From Caenorhabditis remanei (lineage: Eukaryota > Nematoda > Chromadorea > Rhabditida > Rhabditidae), in contig NC_071330.1 of assembly GCF_010183535.1 (NCBI RefSeq), positions 12,629,717-12,693,716 on the forward strand: a DNA stretch of 64,000 bases, given 5' to 3'. The notes under the pieces are model-generated. The model was not told the origin of the DNA. It did not search any database and was given only the letters and a program-made list of their open reading frames with translations. Numbering within the stretch: position 1 is the stretch's first letter; each line of letters starts with the position of its first letter. Of the stretch, positions 30,439-42,300 are shown piece by piece. The position numbers and the translations under genes are program-made.

Positions 30439-32151
30439 ATGACAGATTATATGGCGCAAATGCTCAATGAGCTCATGGGATCACAGAGAGACGCGATGCC
30501 CGGCGAGGTTCGTGCTCCTGGGTGGTTTTTTTGAGTTTAGGGTTTTTCTGAGCTGAAATTCCAGCTTTTCAGATCAAAATCATAAAGTAAATCATCAAAA
30601 AGTGTAAATTTTCAGCGCCGCGAGCTCCGCTTCGACGATCCCAACGTTTGCACTGATTTTCTCGTCGGTTTCTGCACACATGACATATTTCGGAACACGA
30701 AAAATGATTTGGGATTTTGTAAATATGTAAGTTGCTGAAAATATTGTGAAAATTGCAGAGTTTAAGTGGCTCTGTAGGAAATTTGGGTCGAAATGCCTTA
30801 ATTTCGCACAGAAAAAATTTTCTGCGTTTTTTTTGTAAAAACTTGAATTCTCTTTCCACACTTCTACATTTCAACAATTCGAACGAAAAACTGCTATTTC
30901 GGTTAAAAATCAGCCTGAAATTCGATAAAAGTTCTTTTTTCTGTCTTAAAATTTTTTTTCAGCGTAGTTTCTCGTAAAAATTAGAATTTTCATCCCAAAG
31001 TACTTCATATCCACAATTTCCAAGTTTTGAACGAACAACCACTATTACGGTTAAAAATAAGCCTAAAATTCGACGAAAATCAGATTTTCCACTGAAATCT
31101 TTCAATTTTATTGAAAATGCACGCTTTTTCCAAATTCCTAATTTTCAGACAAGGATTTTCATAATAAAGGTCATAGATATCTTTTTTCAGCGCAGTTTCT
31201 CGTAAAAACTTGAAAAATTTCCAAGTTTTGACCGAAAATCCATAATTTCGGTTAAAAATCAGCCTGAAATTCGTTAAATATCCGATTCTCCACTCAAAGT
31301 GATACTTTTAAACTAACTTTCAGACAACCCACGACGAAAATCTCAAAAACTCTTACCAAAACAGCGATAAGAAGGGTCGAATGGGTTTTGAGAACCGTTT
31401 CCTCGAACGAATCCGCCGAATCCACGAAGACGTTCGTCGCAAGATTCAGAAGCACGAAGACCGATTGGCAGTGACTCAGGGCGAATCGAAGAGTGCCGAG
31501 GAGACGTTTGGAATGAAAATTCAGGAATTGGAGTTGAGAAAAGAGCAATTGACGAAGAAAGTGGAGGATTTGATGGATGAAGCGGCGGTTGAGGGGGAGA
31601 AAGGGAATGTTGCGGCGGCTCAGACGGCAGTGGAGAAGGCTGATAAGACGAAATTCGAGATAGAAGAATTGGGATTTGAGGCTGAAAAGATGAGGAATGA
31701 GAAGGAGAGAGCGATCAGTATGGAGGAGAATGTGACGGCTGGAAATAGACAAATGCAAGTGTGTCAGATATGTGGATGCTTCATGTTACAGAATGATGCT
31801 CCACAGAGAGTTGATGATCATTTGACTGGAAAGTTACATATTGCATATCAATTGATAGCTGATACTATAAAAGGTCTGGAACATGATATGGAGGAGAAGA
31901 AGAAGCAGAGGCTGGAGGAACGGGTCTCATCAAGACGATATGATAGATCGAGAAGTAGATCAAAAGAGAGAAAAGAGCACAAGAAGGATCATAAGGAGAG
32001 ATCGGAGCATCGAAGAGGAGAGGGCAGAGATCGGGGAGGAGAGCATCGGGATAGACATCGGGATCGGGATCACAAGGATCGAGAGCATCATCGAGGGGAT
32101 CGTGGGGACAAGCACAGATCTGATAGAGATCGCAGAGTGCGTATAGTTTGA
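30439..32151 (+). CDS. luc7l: LUC7-type U1 snRNP splicing factor
   Basis: Three exons (30439-30507, 30616-30726, 31324-32151) join to 335 codons. LUC7 proteins associate with U1 snRNP and influence 5' splice-site choice. Two zinc fingers are visible: an N-terminal CCCH-type one (VCTDFLVGFC...LGFCKYTTH, about 37-68) and a C2H2-type one (QICGCFM...DDHLTGKLH, about 183-205). A coiled coil rich in Glu/Lys lies between. The C-terminus is an RS/RD/RE/H-rich tail (from about 239), usual for the family. The MGFENRFLERIRRIHEDVRR stretch is nearer to LUC7L3 than to LUC7L. The start follows TTTTGCAGAAAAATG. Intron 2 (597 bp) contains direct repeats of a GTTAAAAATCAGCCTGAAAT unit. Confidence 0.93.
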
Positions 32152-32187
32152 ATTTGGGTTTTTCTGAAGGAAACTGTTGGGTTTTAA

Positions 32188-32813
32188 AGGTGGACTAAGG
32201 TCAACTCTGATATTTTCATAGAATAATGTATGAGTACCGGTGAGTTCATTTTCATACCGAAAAAATTTTAAAAATCGGTCTGGAACCCGCTGAGAGCGAT
32301 CGCCGGTGAGTTTGGGCATTTCGGTGGCCTAGAAATTTGACTTCGGCCATGTTGAATTTTTCAAATTATAACGCTATTTTCGGTCATTTTTGTTGTTTTC
32401 TTTCAATAATTTCGAAAGTAAACGGCAAAAATTGATAGAATTATTACAAAAATGTTAGAAAAAACGAAGAAAACTCGAAAAAAACAACATTTTCGAAAAA
32501 GTTCTAGAATGTTCCACGCCCTCAGAAATGCCCAAACTGTTTTGCCGCTCGTTCTCCGCCGGGAATGAACCGAATTGAAAAATTCTTGAAATATAAAGAT
32601 GAACTCACGGAAATGAACAAATGAACATACGACTGAACTCGAATTTCTGAGTCGTACCGCCAATTTTCACCGGCCAGCTAAATGCCCAAACTCACCGGCG
32701 ATCGCTCTCAGCGGGTTCCAGACCGATTTTTAAAATTCTTTCGATATGAAAATAAACTCACCGTTACTCATACATTATTCTATGAAAATATCAGAGTTGA
32801 GTTTAGTCCACCT
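32188..32813. mobile_element. 626-bp TTAA-flanked palindromic MITE, copy 2
   Basis: Same length and arms as copy 1, flanked by TTAA at 32184-32187 and 32814-32817. It lies 30-40 bp past the LUC7-type stop, so it may contribute to that gene's 3' UTR. Confidence 0.9.
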
Positions 32814-34356
32814 TTAATGGAAAATTTAAAATTTTCATGCCAAATTTGCCTTTTTTGAGCCCCGAAATGAGTTTTTTCGGCTTTGGACACAGAAACAGAT
32901 GCTTTGTGGTTTTGAAAGTCTGTGTTTCTCTATTTTTCAGCATTTTTGTGACAGAAACGCGACGAAAATATTACAATTTCAGCCTAATTTTTCTAGAAAA
33001 TCCCTGCTTGTCAAGCGGGACCGGGCCATGGAAGAAATTCTGAAAAATCGTCAAAAATGTTCAAATTTTGAAAAAAAAAGCTCCTTTTTTGAAACCGGGC
33101 CTTCGGGCCGGGCCGGGCCTTTACAAGTATGGCTTCAGGTAGTTAAATCTGGTTTTTTGACGGAAATATTCATAATTTCTAGCCAAAGTTGAGTTTTTTG
33201 CCTTCTAAACACTTTAAACAATTTGAGTCTTCAATTTCTAGTAGAGAAAAGCCTTGAAAGCCGAAAAACCATATTTTTGAGATGGAAATGAGCATTTTTG
33301 GACCCTAAATGAGTTTTTTGGGCTTCAAAAGTCTGTTTTTCTCTATTTTTCAGCCCAATTTCAGCCTACTTTTTCTCATACTTGTCAAGGCCCGACTCGA
33401 AGGCCCGATGGTCCAGTTTAAAAAAAAAACCAATTTTTCATCGAAAATGTGAAATTTTTTTAAATGAATTATCAGAATTTTTTACAATTCCGAATGATAG
33501 TCGAAAATTTGACTTTTTCGCGAAAAAAATTCAAAAAGTTAAAAAACCTTTTTCGCTTTACTTTTTCCAAATTAATAAAAAATTTCCAATTTTCAGCGCC
33601 ACTAGCCGTTTCAACCGCTTCTTCTTCAATGCACAAACTGTATTCATCTTCATCTTCAAAAATCCAAAAATTTCCATTTATTTATCCATCTCTCAAGTAC
33701 GTTTCATACTCCACAGAGGAGTTCTACAGGTGAGTGGTCATTTTTCTGTCATTTTCAATGTGTTTCAGGGGCGGAATCCTTTTAATTTTATCTGAAAATC
33801 CTCAAAACTCAACTTTCGCCCCTGACACCCCATTACAGGTCTTTTTTGCCCCCCGTTCAAGCTGAAAAACTACCCAAAATCTCCGAAAAAATCACTGTTC
33901 GATCAGTTAGTTTGCCTGAAATCCCGAATTTTTTCGCCATTTTTACCGAGATTTTTCAATTTTCAGATTCTGCATCGCCTACTGCACCAAAAACAGCTTT
34001 TCCGTCTTCACAACTCGTCTACAATGTTAATCAATTCTCCGTAATAACTAGTTTTCTTCGATTTCTACTTTTTTCTTTTTTAATATGGATTTTAAATCTA
34101 ATAAAGCATTTTCTGTAGATAAACTGCATTTTTTCACATTAAAAGTGCTTCAATTCTTGGGTTTTATGGTAAAATTCAACGAAATTTGGGCCGGAATTCT
34201 GCAAATGCTGTTTCAAAAAATCATTTTTTATTTTTCAAAAATAATGCAATCGCGCTCCATCACTAAACCAATTGCGCGCGCTTTTTGAATTCGAATTTTA
34301 GTCATTCAAAATTTAGCGAATTTCTCATCGATTTCTGTCCATTTTCAGCCCAAAAG
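32814..34356. other. Intergenic, LUC7-type gene to orc-3
   Basis: Short GGGCCGGGCCGGGCC block at 33105-33122, a related CAAGGCCCGACTCGAAGGCCCG at 33385, and AT-rich sequence. 33595-33730 has acceptor and donor-like borders (TTTTCAG, GTGAGTGG) but no recognisable protein, so I do not call an exon. Confidence 0.45.
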
Positions 34357-37300
34357 ATGACGCCAGGCATCAAATTTCATCGCGGTGTCAAAAAGCTGAC
34401 ACTAGACAGACATATTATAGACGATTCCGTCGATTTTCCCGATGATTTCCGGTTCGAAAAAGCCAAAGATGAGCAACGGTAGGGCGTTTTCTCTATTTTT
34501 GTGTTCAAAATTCTCTACATTTTCAGATTTTTCAAGACTTTCATCGATGACGTCACTCGATTCGACGAGAAAGTGGCAGAGACCACCGGGCGGATTTACG
34601 AGGCGGCGACTTCTGAAATTGCCACGTGGATTGTGAAGAATCCAGGAGAGGGACGGAGACGCAGAGTTCTGAGTGTATTCTCACCGGATGAATCGATCGG
34701 AAATCTTCGAACCGCCCTTGTTCAGTGTAATTTCACTGATATTTCGAGATTAATTCAAGATTTTCGAAAGAAAATGCTGGAATTCGATGATGACGGGAAA
34801 GTGATACGGGAGATGGTGGTGACGGAGAACGATGCGATTCATGAGATTATTGATAAAGTTTCCGAATTGGTAAGAACGAGGAAATCAAGGATTTGGATGG
34901 AAAAAGCGAAAAAAAATGACAGAAAACACGCCCGGAACAGTCACAAAAACGAATCTTTTACACATTTTTCTAAAAAAAATTACCGAAAATACTCGAAAAT
35001 CGTTCTAAACCAGCTAAAATTTCAGAATTTGAAACATTCCAAACTGCAATTTTTATCAAAAATCACAGTTTCGTGCTGAAATTCGCGGTTTTCGGTCCAA
35101 AATCCTCATTTTCGAGTGTAAAACTAGGATTTCCTTGATTTTTCAGGCATAAATTTATTTATATATAAATCATGAAATTGATGATTTCTCACTAAAAATT
35201 CAAGTTTTTCGCTCGAAAATAAGCAGTTTGATCTAAAAAATCCCGATTTTTAGCACAAAACCTGTAAAAATAGAGATTTTTGATCGAAAATCGATTTTTT
35301 CAGTTAAAATTCTCCAATTCACGGTCTCCCACACTGCGAAAAAGAACTGCAAGAAACGTGAAGCCGATATTTTTCACATTTTTATTCAATTCTTTTATTT
35401 TTTGCACTGAAAATGCAGTGTTTTAAGGTTTTCAGATGAAGTTTTCAGTGCAAATAATAAAATAATTAAATTAGAGCGTGAAAAAATCTTTTTTCTTAAA
35501 ATTGACATAAAACACTAATTTTCAGCTTAAAAATACCAGAAACACGTCAGGAACATTCACAAAAATGAATATTGTGCAGAAATTACACATTTCTCGATAA
35601 AAAAATGACAGAAAACACTCGAAAATCGCTCTGAACCGGCCTAAAATTTTATAATTTGAAACATTCCGGACCAGAAATCGATATTTTCAGAACTCCGATC
35701 CCTCCACAATCCGTATCATAATGATCCGCCAATTCGAATCGCTCCGCCCACATTTTCTGGACTCTCTCATCTCTCTTCTCTATTCAACTTCCACGTGTCG
35801 TTCTGTCATTTCACGTGTTCGATTGATGATTTGTGTCTCGACGTCACCCGCATTCTTCACACAAAATATTCAGATGGAGACGATGAATATGTTAGAATTA
35901 AAGAATTTTAAGGTGGAAAAAACATAAACATTCTTGAAACTGCGCCCCACCGAAATGTCCTCGAGAAATGTCTCCTTTTCTCTGAGTCTCTCAATTTCGC
36001 ACGCAATTTTCTTCCGTTTCGGTAGAGCGCGGTTGTAAGCAGCGTGTCGTGCTCAGAAACCTTTTCAAAACTTTTAAATTTTCAGTTCACCCAACTCGAG
36101 GAAATCTTCGGAGAAGTGATCTGCACTGGAATTCACGCATTCTTCAAACCGCCTCGTCCTAAGCCAAGAAATATTCAGGAGGATGATCCAAAGTTGCTGA
36201 TGAGTTATGATTGTGCGCCCGCGCTGTTTTCAGGTAGAAATTGTGGAATATTGAATTAAAAATGGGGTATTTTTGGTCGTGATTTCGTCCTGTACACATT
36301 TCATTTTTTGCACTGAAAATGCAGTATTTTCAGGTTTTCAGACGTCGAAATGGATGAAAAAAAGTGTCCCATCTATCAGAATTGAAGAAAATTAAATTAT
36401 GTATCTTATGAGCGAGAAAACGTGAATTTTGGTAAAAATTCACTTTTTTGATACGGAAAACCAGATTTACAGAAAATTAAGATTTTCAGCCATTTCAATC
36501 AACAATTTCTTTTTCTAAAAGTTGTAACAGTTTCAGAGCATCCTCAAGTACATTATGTGCGATTTCTGTTCGAAAATGTTTTCTGCCAAAAAATGTATGC
36601 TCATTTTTCTGAATATATTTTTTTCTGTATCAAAAACAGAAAAACAGATATTCAGAAAAATGAGTTCTACTCTTTTGACATAAAACATTTCCTTTAAAAA
36701 ATTGCAGAAAATGTACTTGAGGATGCACTGAAACTGTTGAACTTTTTAGAAAAGTAATAATTGGCTAAAATAGCTGAAAATCTGTTTTTTCTGTATCAAA
36801 AAAGTCAATTTCTTACCAAAATTCTCGTTTTTTGGCTCATAAGATAGATAATTCAATTTTCTTCAATTGTGATAGATGGGACTTTTTTTCATCCATTGCA
36901 ACGTCTGAAAACCTCAAAATACTGCATTTTCAGTACAAAAAAAACAACGAAAAAAGTTCGGCCAGACCACTTTAGAAATTCCAGCGTTTTCGGGCTTAAA
37001 TTTCGTGGACAGTCCCATTTAACCACCTACTAGAAATTTCAGTTTTTCAACACTAAAATCCTGAAACCGTCAATTCTTTTGCAGGACCCTTCATGAAATA
37101 CTTGAAAGATCGATTCCTGGCGTGTGACTACTCAGTCTCCGCCCTCATTCGTGCCGTTCAATTCGCTCTTCTCCAGAAATATTTGGAAGATCCCCTGTGG
37201 AGAGAAGAGACTCATTCGGAAGAAATGAAGAAATACGATGCGGTTCTTCATTTATTCAAAGACGAATTCGGTGACGGAACTCGCGTTGAATTCATTCAAT

Positions 37301-38607
37301 TCCATATGAAAATTCAAACGGATCCAGATTTTTTGAGAAAAATTCGTGAGGAGCAAGTGTTCAGAGAGAAGAAACAATTCCTATTCGAAGGACAATCCAA
37401 GACGAATCTTCTCGCATTTTGTGATAGAATTCTCAAGAGAATCAAGGATTTTGACACAGAATTTTGTGAGAAATTGATAGAATTAAAGGAGAAATTGGAG
37501 GCGGCGAAAGTGGAGAGACCAGTGGAAATCGAAGAGTCACAAACGGAAAAAACGCCTTCGAAAAGCCAAAAAATGAGCTTTTTGGATCTTCAAAAGCAGC
37601 GGAAACAGGCGATGTCTGCAAAACAAAAAAACAATCCGATTTCTTCTGCGAAATCTGAAATTTTCGCTCATATCATGTCACTTTTCGAGTCGACACTCCG
37701 ACAGTATCCTGCCACGTGGCGAAATGTCATCGGAACGTGGAAACAGAGAGACGGAGACGTGAAAGTGTCGATGGATTCGTCGGATGAATACGATATTGAG
37801 AATTGTCTTCTGAATCGGAATACCGAGGAACCGGTGTCCGTGGCTTGGAGGGCTTTGTTGTGCCAGAGGAATTTTAAGATGGTGCCGATTAGCGAGTGGG
37901 CGAGGACGTACTTGGATAATGTGCGTTTTTTAGAGAAAAAAACTATTGAATTTGGGGGAAAAATATGCGTTTTTCAGAGGAAAATTCAATTTTTTGAGTA
38001 GAAAAGGTGTATTTACTGTAGTGAACCATACTTTTCTGTCTAAAAATGAATGAAAAACGGTGAAGATCTCCGAAAATTAAGCTTAGACCGTCAAAATCAA
38101 GCCAAAAAAGGTCTGGCGCGCCTTGGGAGCGTTTTAAATTTAGAAATGTCGGATTTGAAAGCTTCGGTATACTGTAACTGTGTACATCATGTCGGTTAGA
38201 AAATTGAACATTTCTTTCTAAAAATAAATTAAAATTGGTGAAAATCTCCGATAATTGAGCTTAAAAAATCCAGTTTTTGATAAGAAAAATTCATATTTAG
38301 ATTTTCGAAAAATGCGAATTTTCGAAGAAAAAACCAGTTTTTCCTATTGAAACCCTACTTTTCTTCATAATAATCAGATTTTCTGATAGAAAATGACTTT
38401 TTTTCTGTAAAAATTGCGTTTTCTACGAAAATCTCAATAAAAACTCTCAATTTTCAGATCAAAATGTCAAAGAAACAAGCGAAAGGAGCATTCTTCGCCG
38501 CCGCCGGTCAACTCGAACATATCGGATTAATTCGTGGTGCTGCTGACAAAAAATCGACGAATATTCATGTCTTATATCATCCCATTTCGTTTATTCCGAG
38601 TCTTTGA
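34357..38607 (+). CDS. orc-3: Origin recognition complex subunit 3
   Basis: Six exons (34357-34478, 34527-34869, 35691-35912, 36086-36233, 37085-37920, 38458-38607) join in phase to 606 codons, somewhat shorter than the 711 of human ORC3. ORC3 is part of the complex that marks replication origins and loads MCM. Sequence is diverged; support comes from order of conserved bits: IIMIRQFESL (like the VILKDMESF strand), LACDYSVSALIRAVQFALLQ (like DFSIQNFIKGLQLSLL), and the last exon AKGAFFAAAGQLEHIGLIRG, matching the C-terminal winged helix (HARFIRAVSELELLGFIKP). The first ATG follows CATTTTCAGCCCAAAAG. Introns 2 and 4 are 0.8 kb and hold repeats. A ~125-nt direct repeat links 34912-35041 and 35530-35667 in intron 2. 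Confidence 0.85.
35930..36052. mobile_element. GCGCTC MITE, copy 3 (orc-3 intron 3)
   Basis: ATTCTTGAAACTGCGCCCC start and CGGTTGTAAGCAGCGTGTCG end; it occupies most of the 173-bp intron between exons 3 and 4. Confidence 0.8.
36304..36950. mobile_element. Palindromic element in orc-3 intron 4
   Basis: TGCACTGAAAATGCAGTATT... TTTTCAGACGTCGAAATGGA on the left is mirrored by TCCATTGCAACGTCTGAAAA on the right; inner mirrors include CCCATCTATCAGAATTGAAG and CTTATGAGC. A relative lies at 62778-63215. Confidence 0.8.
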
Positions 38608-39377
38608 CCGATATTTTGTCGAATTTGATTTAATTTTTGTAAATTTCTCATCATTTTGTCTGAAAATGTCTGAAAATTGGAAAAAAATTCCCTAGAATTT
38701 GCTTTTTTTTTTAATTGTCGTCAAATCTGATACCTCGTACGCAATGACGGTGTTTGTGGAGCATAATTTACGCGCGAATTCAAGTTCTTGTTAAAAAATT
38801 CAAATCTTATTAAAAATCTTTATTTTATTTATTGAATAACAAGAAAAATGACCTAAAAGTTATTATAAAAATCACAATTTTCGCGAAAAAAATGGGGAAA
38901 TAAACTGAAATAAATGGGGGCACAGGAGAGAAAACAAAGAAAAAAGTGTTGGAGGTGATTTGGTGGGAATTTGAAAATTTTTTCATTTTTTCGAAAAGCT
39001 CGCTTTGGAACAGAACTTCACAGATGATTGGAGATAAGGAAGGGACCGCCTATCTGTAAAAAATTAAAGACTGTACAAAGATTACTGACTGACTGAAAAA
39101 AGGACACGTGGCATTAATCAGAGGTGAAAAATCCAAAAAAATCCGAAAAAAGGGGGCGGAGCCAACGGGGGGAGGACAGAGAGAGAGATAGAGAGAGATA
39201 GAGAGGAAGATGGAGAGAGAGAAAAGAAAGGAGTGGAAATAATCAAATATCACAAAAAGCTTTGGGAGGGGGGAACAGTTAGTGGACGCGACTTTCGGGG
39301 GAAAATAATTATTAATTTTTCAAAAAAATTCTCAAAATTTTAAATTATTAATTGTTGAAAAATCGCCTTTGGTTTGT
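38608..39377. other. Convergent intergenic region, orc-3 / PCBP-type gene
   Basis: AT-rich 3' flanks of two convergent genes, with a GAGAGAGATA simple repeat at 39178-39225. No gene recognised. Confidence 0.5.
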
Positions 39378-42300
39378 TTAATACGGATGAAATCGTGCCG
39401 ACGACGTGGCTCCAGAAGCGCCTGACGATCCAGATGACGTGGCTTTTCCAGATGACGTTCCGGGAGGCGTCGGACCGCCCTTCATGAATGGAGCGCCGAT
39501 TAGCATACTACAAAACGATGGATGTGTTTTGGATGGGATAATGTTTTGTGTGTATTGTAGTTTTTGTAGTTTGTAGTTTGTAGTGTGTGTAAACATGAGG
39601 ATAGAGTCAAACCGCAAAAGAAAAAAGAAAAGAAAATCATGCAGACAGGTTTTCCCCACCCCCCACTACAAATGCGCTCAATTGAGAATGAGATTTGGAT
39701 TTTTGAATTCAGCGTGACGAGAGCTTTCAGAAAAGTATAACCATGACAAGGTTTGAGACGAATTGGGTCCCACCGCGAAAATTGGGGTACTGTAGTTTTC
39801 GTGGCGGGACCCAACCTTGCTCAAACCTAGTCATGACTATACTCATTTGAAAGCTCTTACCGCGCTGATTCTAAATATACTAATCAAATGCATTTTAAAT
39901 GAAAATTTTTTGAGATACGTTGTTTTAAGAATTTTTTGCAAAAAAAAAGTGAGCTTTTTCGATGAATTTCGCTTTAATTTTTATGAAAATAGGATTTTTG
40001 AATTCAGCTCGCCGAGACCTTTCGAATGAGTATAATCATGACCAACTTCTAAAAATTTCAGTTTTCTGGCCCCATTCATGCGCCTTTAAACTCGAAATTT
40101 TCAAAGTGTTCCAAATATGGTCATGATTATACTCATTTGAAAGGTCTTAACGTGTTGATCCCGAAAATTCAGGTTTTATTCAATTGTGACTTAATATTCG
40201 TGAGTTATGACAGTTTCAGTGAAGAAAATATTTTCGAAAAGTTTCGAAATTCCATAACTTTCTTATTTTTCAAGATTTAATTAAGTTATTTGTCTTAAAA
40301 CAATCAAAATTTCATGAACTTTATGGGAAAAAAATCATTCTCAATGGAGCGCATTTGCATTCCCAATTTCAGATTTTTCCCAAGCCCCGCCCCTTTTAAA
40401 TACTAACCTCTGATTAAGTGCATATTGGTTCAATAGTTGTTGTTGTTGCTGTTGTTGCTGCACAGCTGCCATATCGTATCCCTGCCATTGAGCAGCCGCC
40501 GCAGCCGCTGCTCCCGCTTCCATAGCCTTGCTCTCAGCGGTTTGAGCTCCAAGTTGTGCTCCACCAGTCGTGTAGATCAATCCATGTTGGCCCAGATATA
40601 CTTCTAGAAAAATAGGATTGTCAATGGAGCGCACTTGCAACATACAACGTCTTGAATTCTCCATTTTGAAAAAAAAGACAATGGACAAGTTTGTGGACAC
40701 TCAAAAAGGACGCTTTGCAAGTAATAATGAAACTCAAAAAATAAGATAAAAAAGGTAAGAATTTGTTGAGGTTTGGTATGAAAACTAAATTGGTGGATAT
40801 TTAGGGAAAGAATATATACGTGGGTATAAAAGTGGGATCAAGAAGAAGAAGAATAAGGTAAGCCACTCCACTACGCATAATTTTTTTTAATCGTTATCCA
40901 TTTATTTAGAAGACGAAAAAATCAAAAAAAGAGTTTGCCGCCAGCAGGGGTCGAACCTGCGACCTTGGGCTTATTAGACCCACGCTCTAACCGACTGAGC
41001 TATGGCGGCCACGAAGAAAGGCGAGGGGAAAGGCGTAGATAAGCGAGCGGTGTTTGTCGAAAGGGAGAGGAGGAGAGACGGCGCGTGAGGTAGTAAGGTG
41101 AGAGAGAGATAGAGAAAAAGAGAGAAAGAGAGATAGAGAGAAATAGAGAGACTTAGAGAGAAAGAGAGATCTTTTTGTACAAACCTTGAGCATTGGAAGC
41201 CTGTTGTTGAGCCGTCGAAACTTGGCCGGGCATCAGGAATTGTTGGTTGAGAAGTGCAGCACGAGCCAGCTGAAACACGACTACCCAGGGGCGTGCTTAC
41301 ATTTATCAAGGGGGCGGGGCAATGAGGGGGCAATTAGGTGAAAAAAGGGGGGGACCACGATATAGCAGTTGAGAAATAGAAATAAAAATTATAAAAAACG
41401 GGGGAACAGATAGGTGTGGCTTTTTGGGAAACGGGGGATAACACGTCATCATGCCGTTTTTATAATTTTACTTTTTACGAGTTTTTTTGCTATTTTAAAG
41501 GTCAAAAATGGATTTAACGGTGTCGAGAACCCCTTATAAGTGAAAATTAGAGAGACGGAGAGAGCGCAGACGACGAGAGTGTCTCGTTGTCTGCGTCTCT
41601 CCCCCTCTTTCCTAGGTTCCCTAACTTTGAAGGGGTGTATCTTGGCGGGGAGTGGAGGGATTTTAAATTTAAAAATTGGAGATGATAGAGAATTTTATGT
41701 AGATAATTTTGCATGTTGATAATTTTTTTCTAGCTATTCAGGATCGAGAGATATAATCAGTTTTCTAAAGCCTTTACAACTTGTTCTATAACTCTTTGAG
41801 TATCAGAGCTATCAAATTTTCATCAACTACAAAAATATAGAACTTTTCACGCTGATTATTTTCCTAGTTGTAACTTTTCTTCTATCTCCTCACCCCGCCA
41901 AGATACACCGCTATCCCCATTCCTAACTCTCCAATCTCTCACCTCTTGCTGATAATTGGCCAATTGGTGTTGTTGAAGGAGTGCATTGGTCACAAGTTGT
42001 TGTTGTACTTGGACACCCTGAAACTACACATATACAGTAACCCGGATTACTGTAGTCTATTGTATTACCTGACTACCACCGAGCATTGCGGCTGCTGCGA
42101 GTTGTTGTTGAGCTTGTGCTTGTTGCTGTTGAGCTGCGATGGTGGCGGCTGATGTGGCAATGGCTAGAGGATTGAAAGTTGGTTTTGGACGGTATGTAAT
42201 AGTAGAGCCTTTTGGTGGAGCCTGAAAAATATATTACGTTATGGTGACGGTTCTTTTCAGAATTTTTTATTTTTAAACGCAGTTTTGAGCATAAAAACAC

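Noticed and set aside
31294..31758. 154-codon minus-strand frame
   Set aside because: Antisense of the LUC7-type last exon; Leu/His/Arg-rich text results from reading the coiled-coil coding strand backwards.
33595..33730. Possible extra 5' exon of orc-3
   Set aside because: Splice-like borders exist, but the translation is Ser-rich and unlike ORC3, and a start with its own acceptor is present at 34357.
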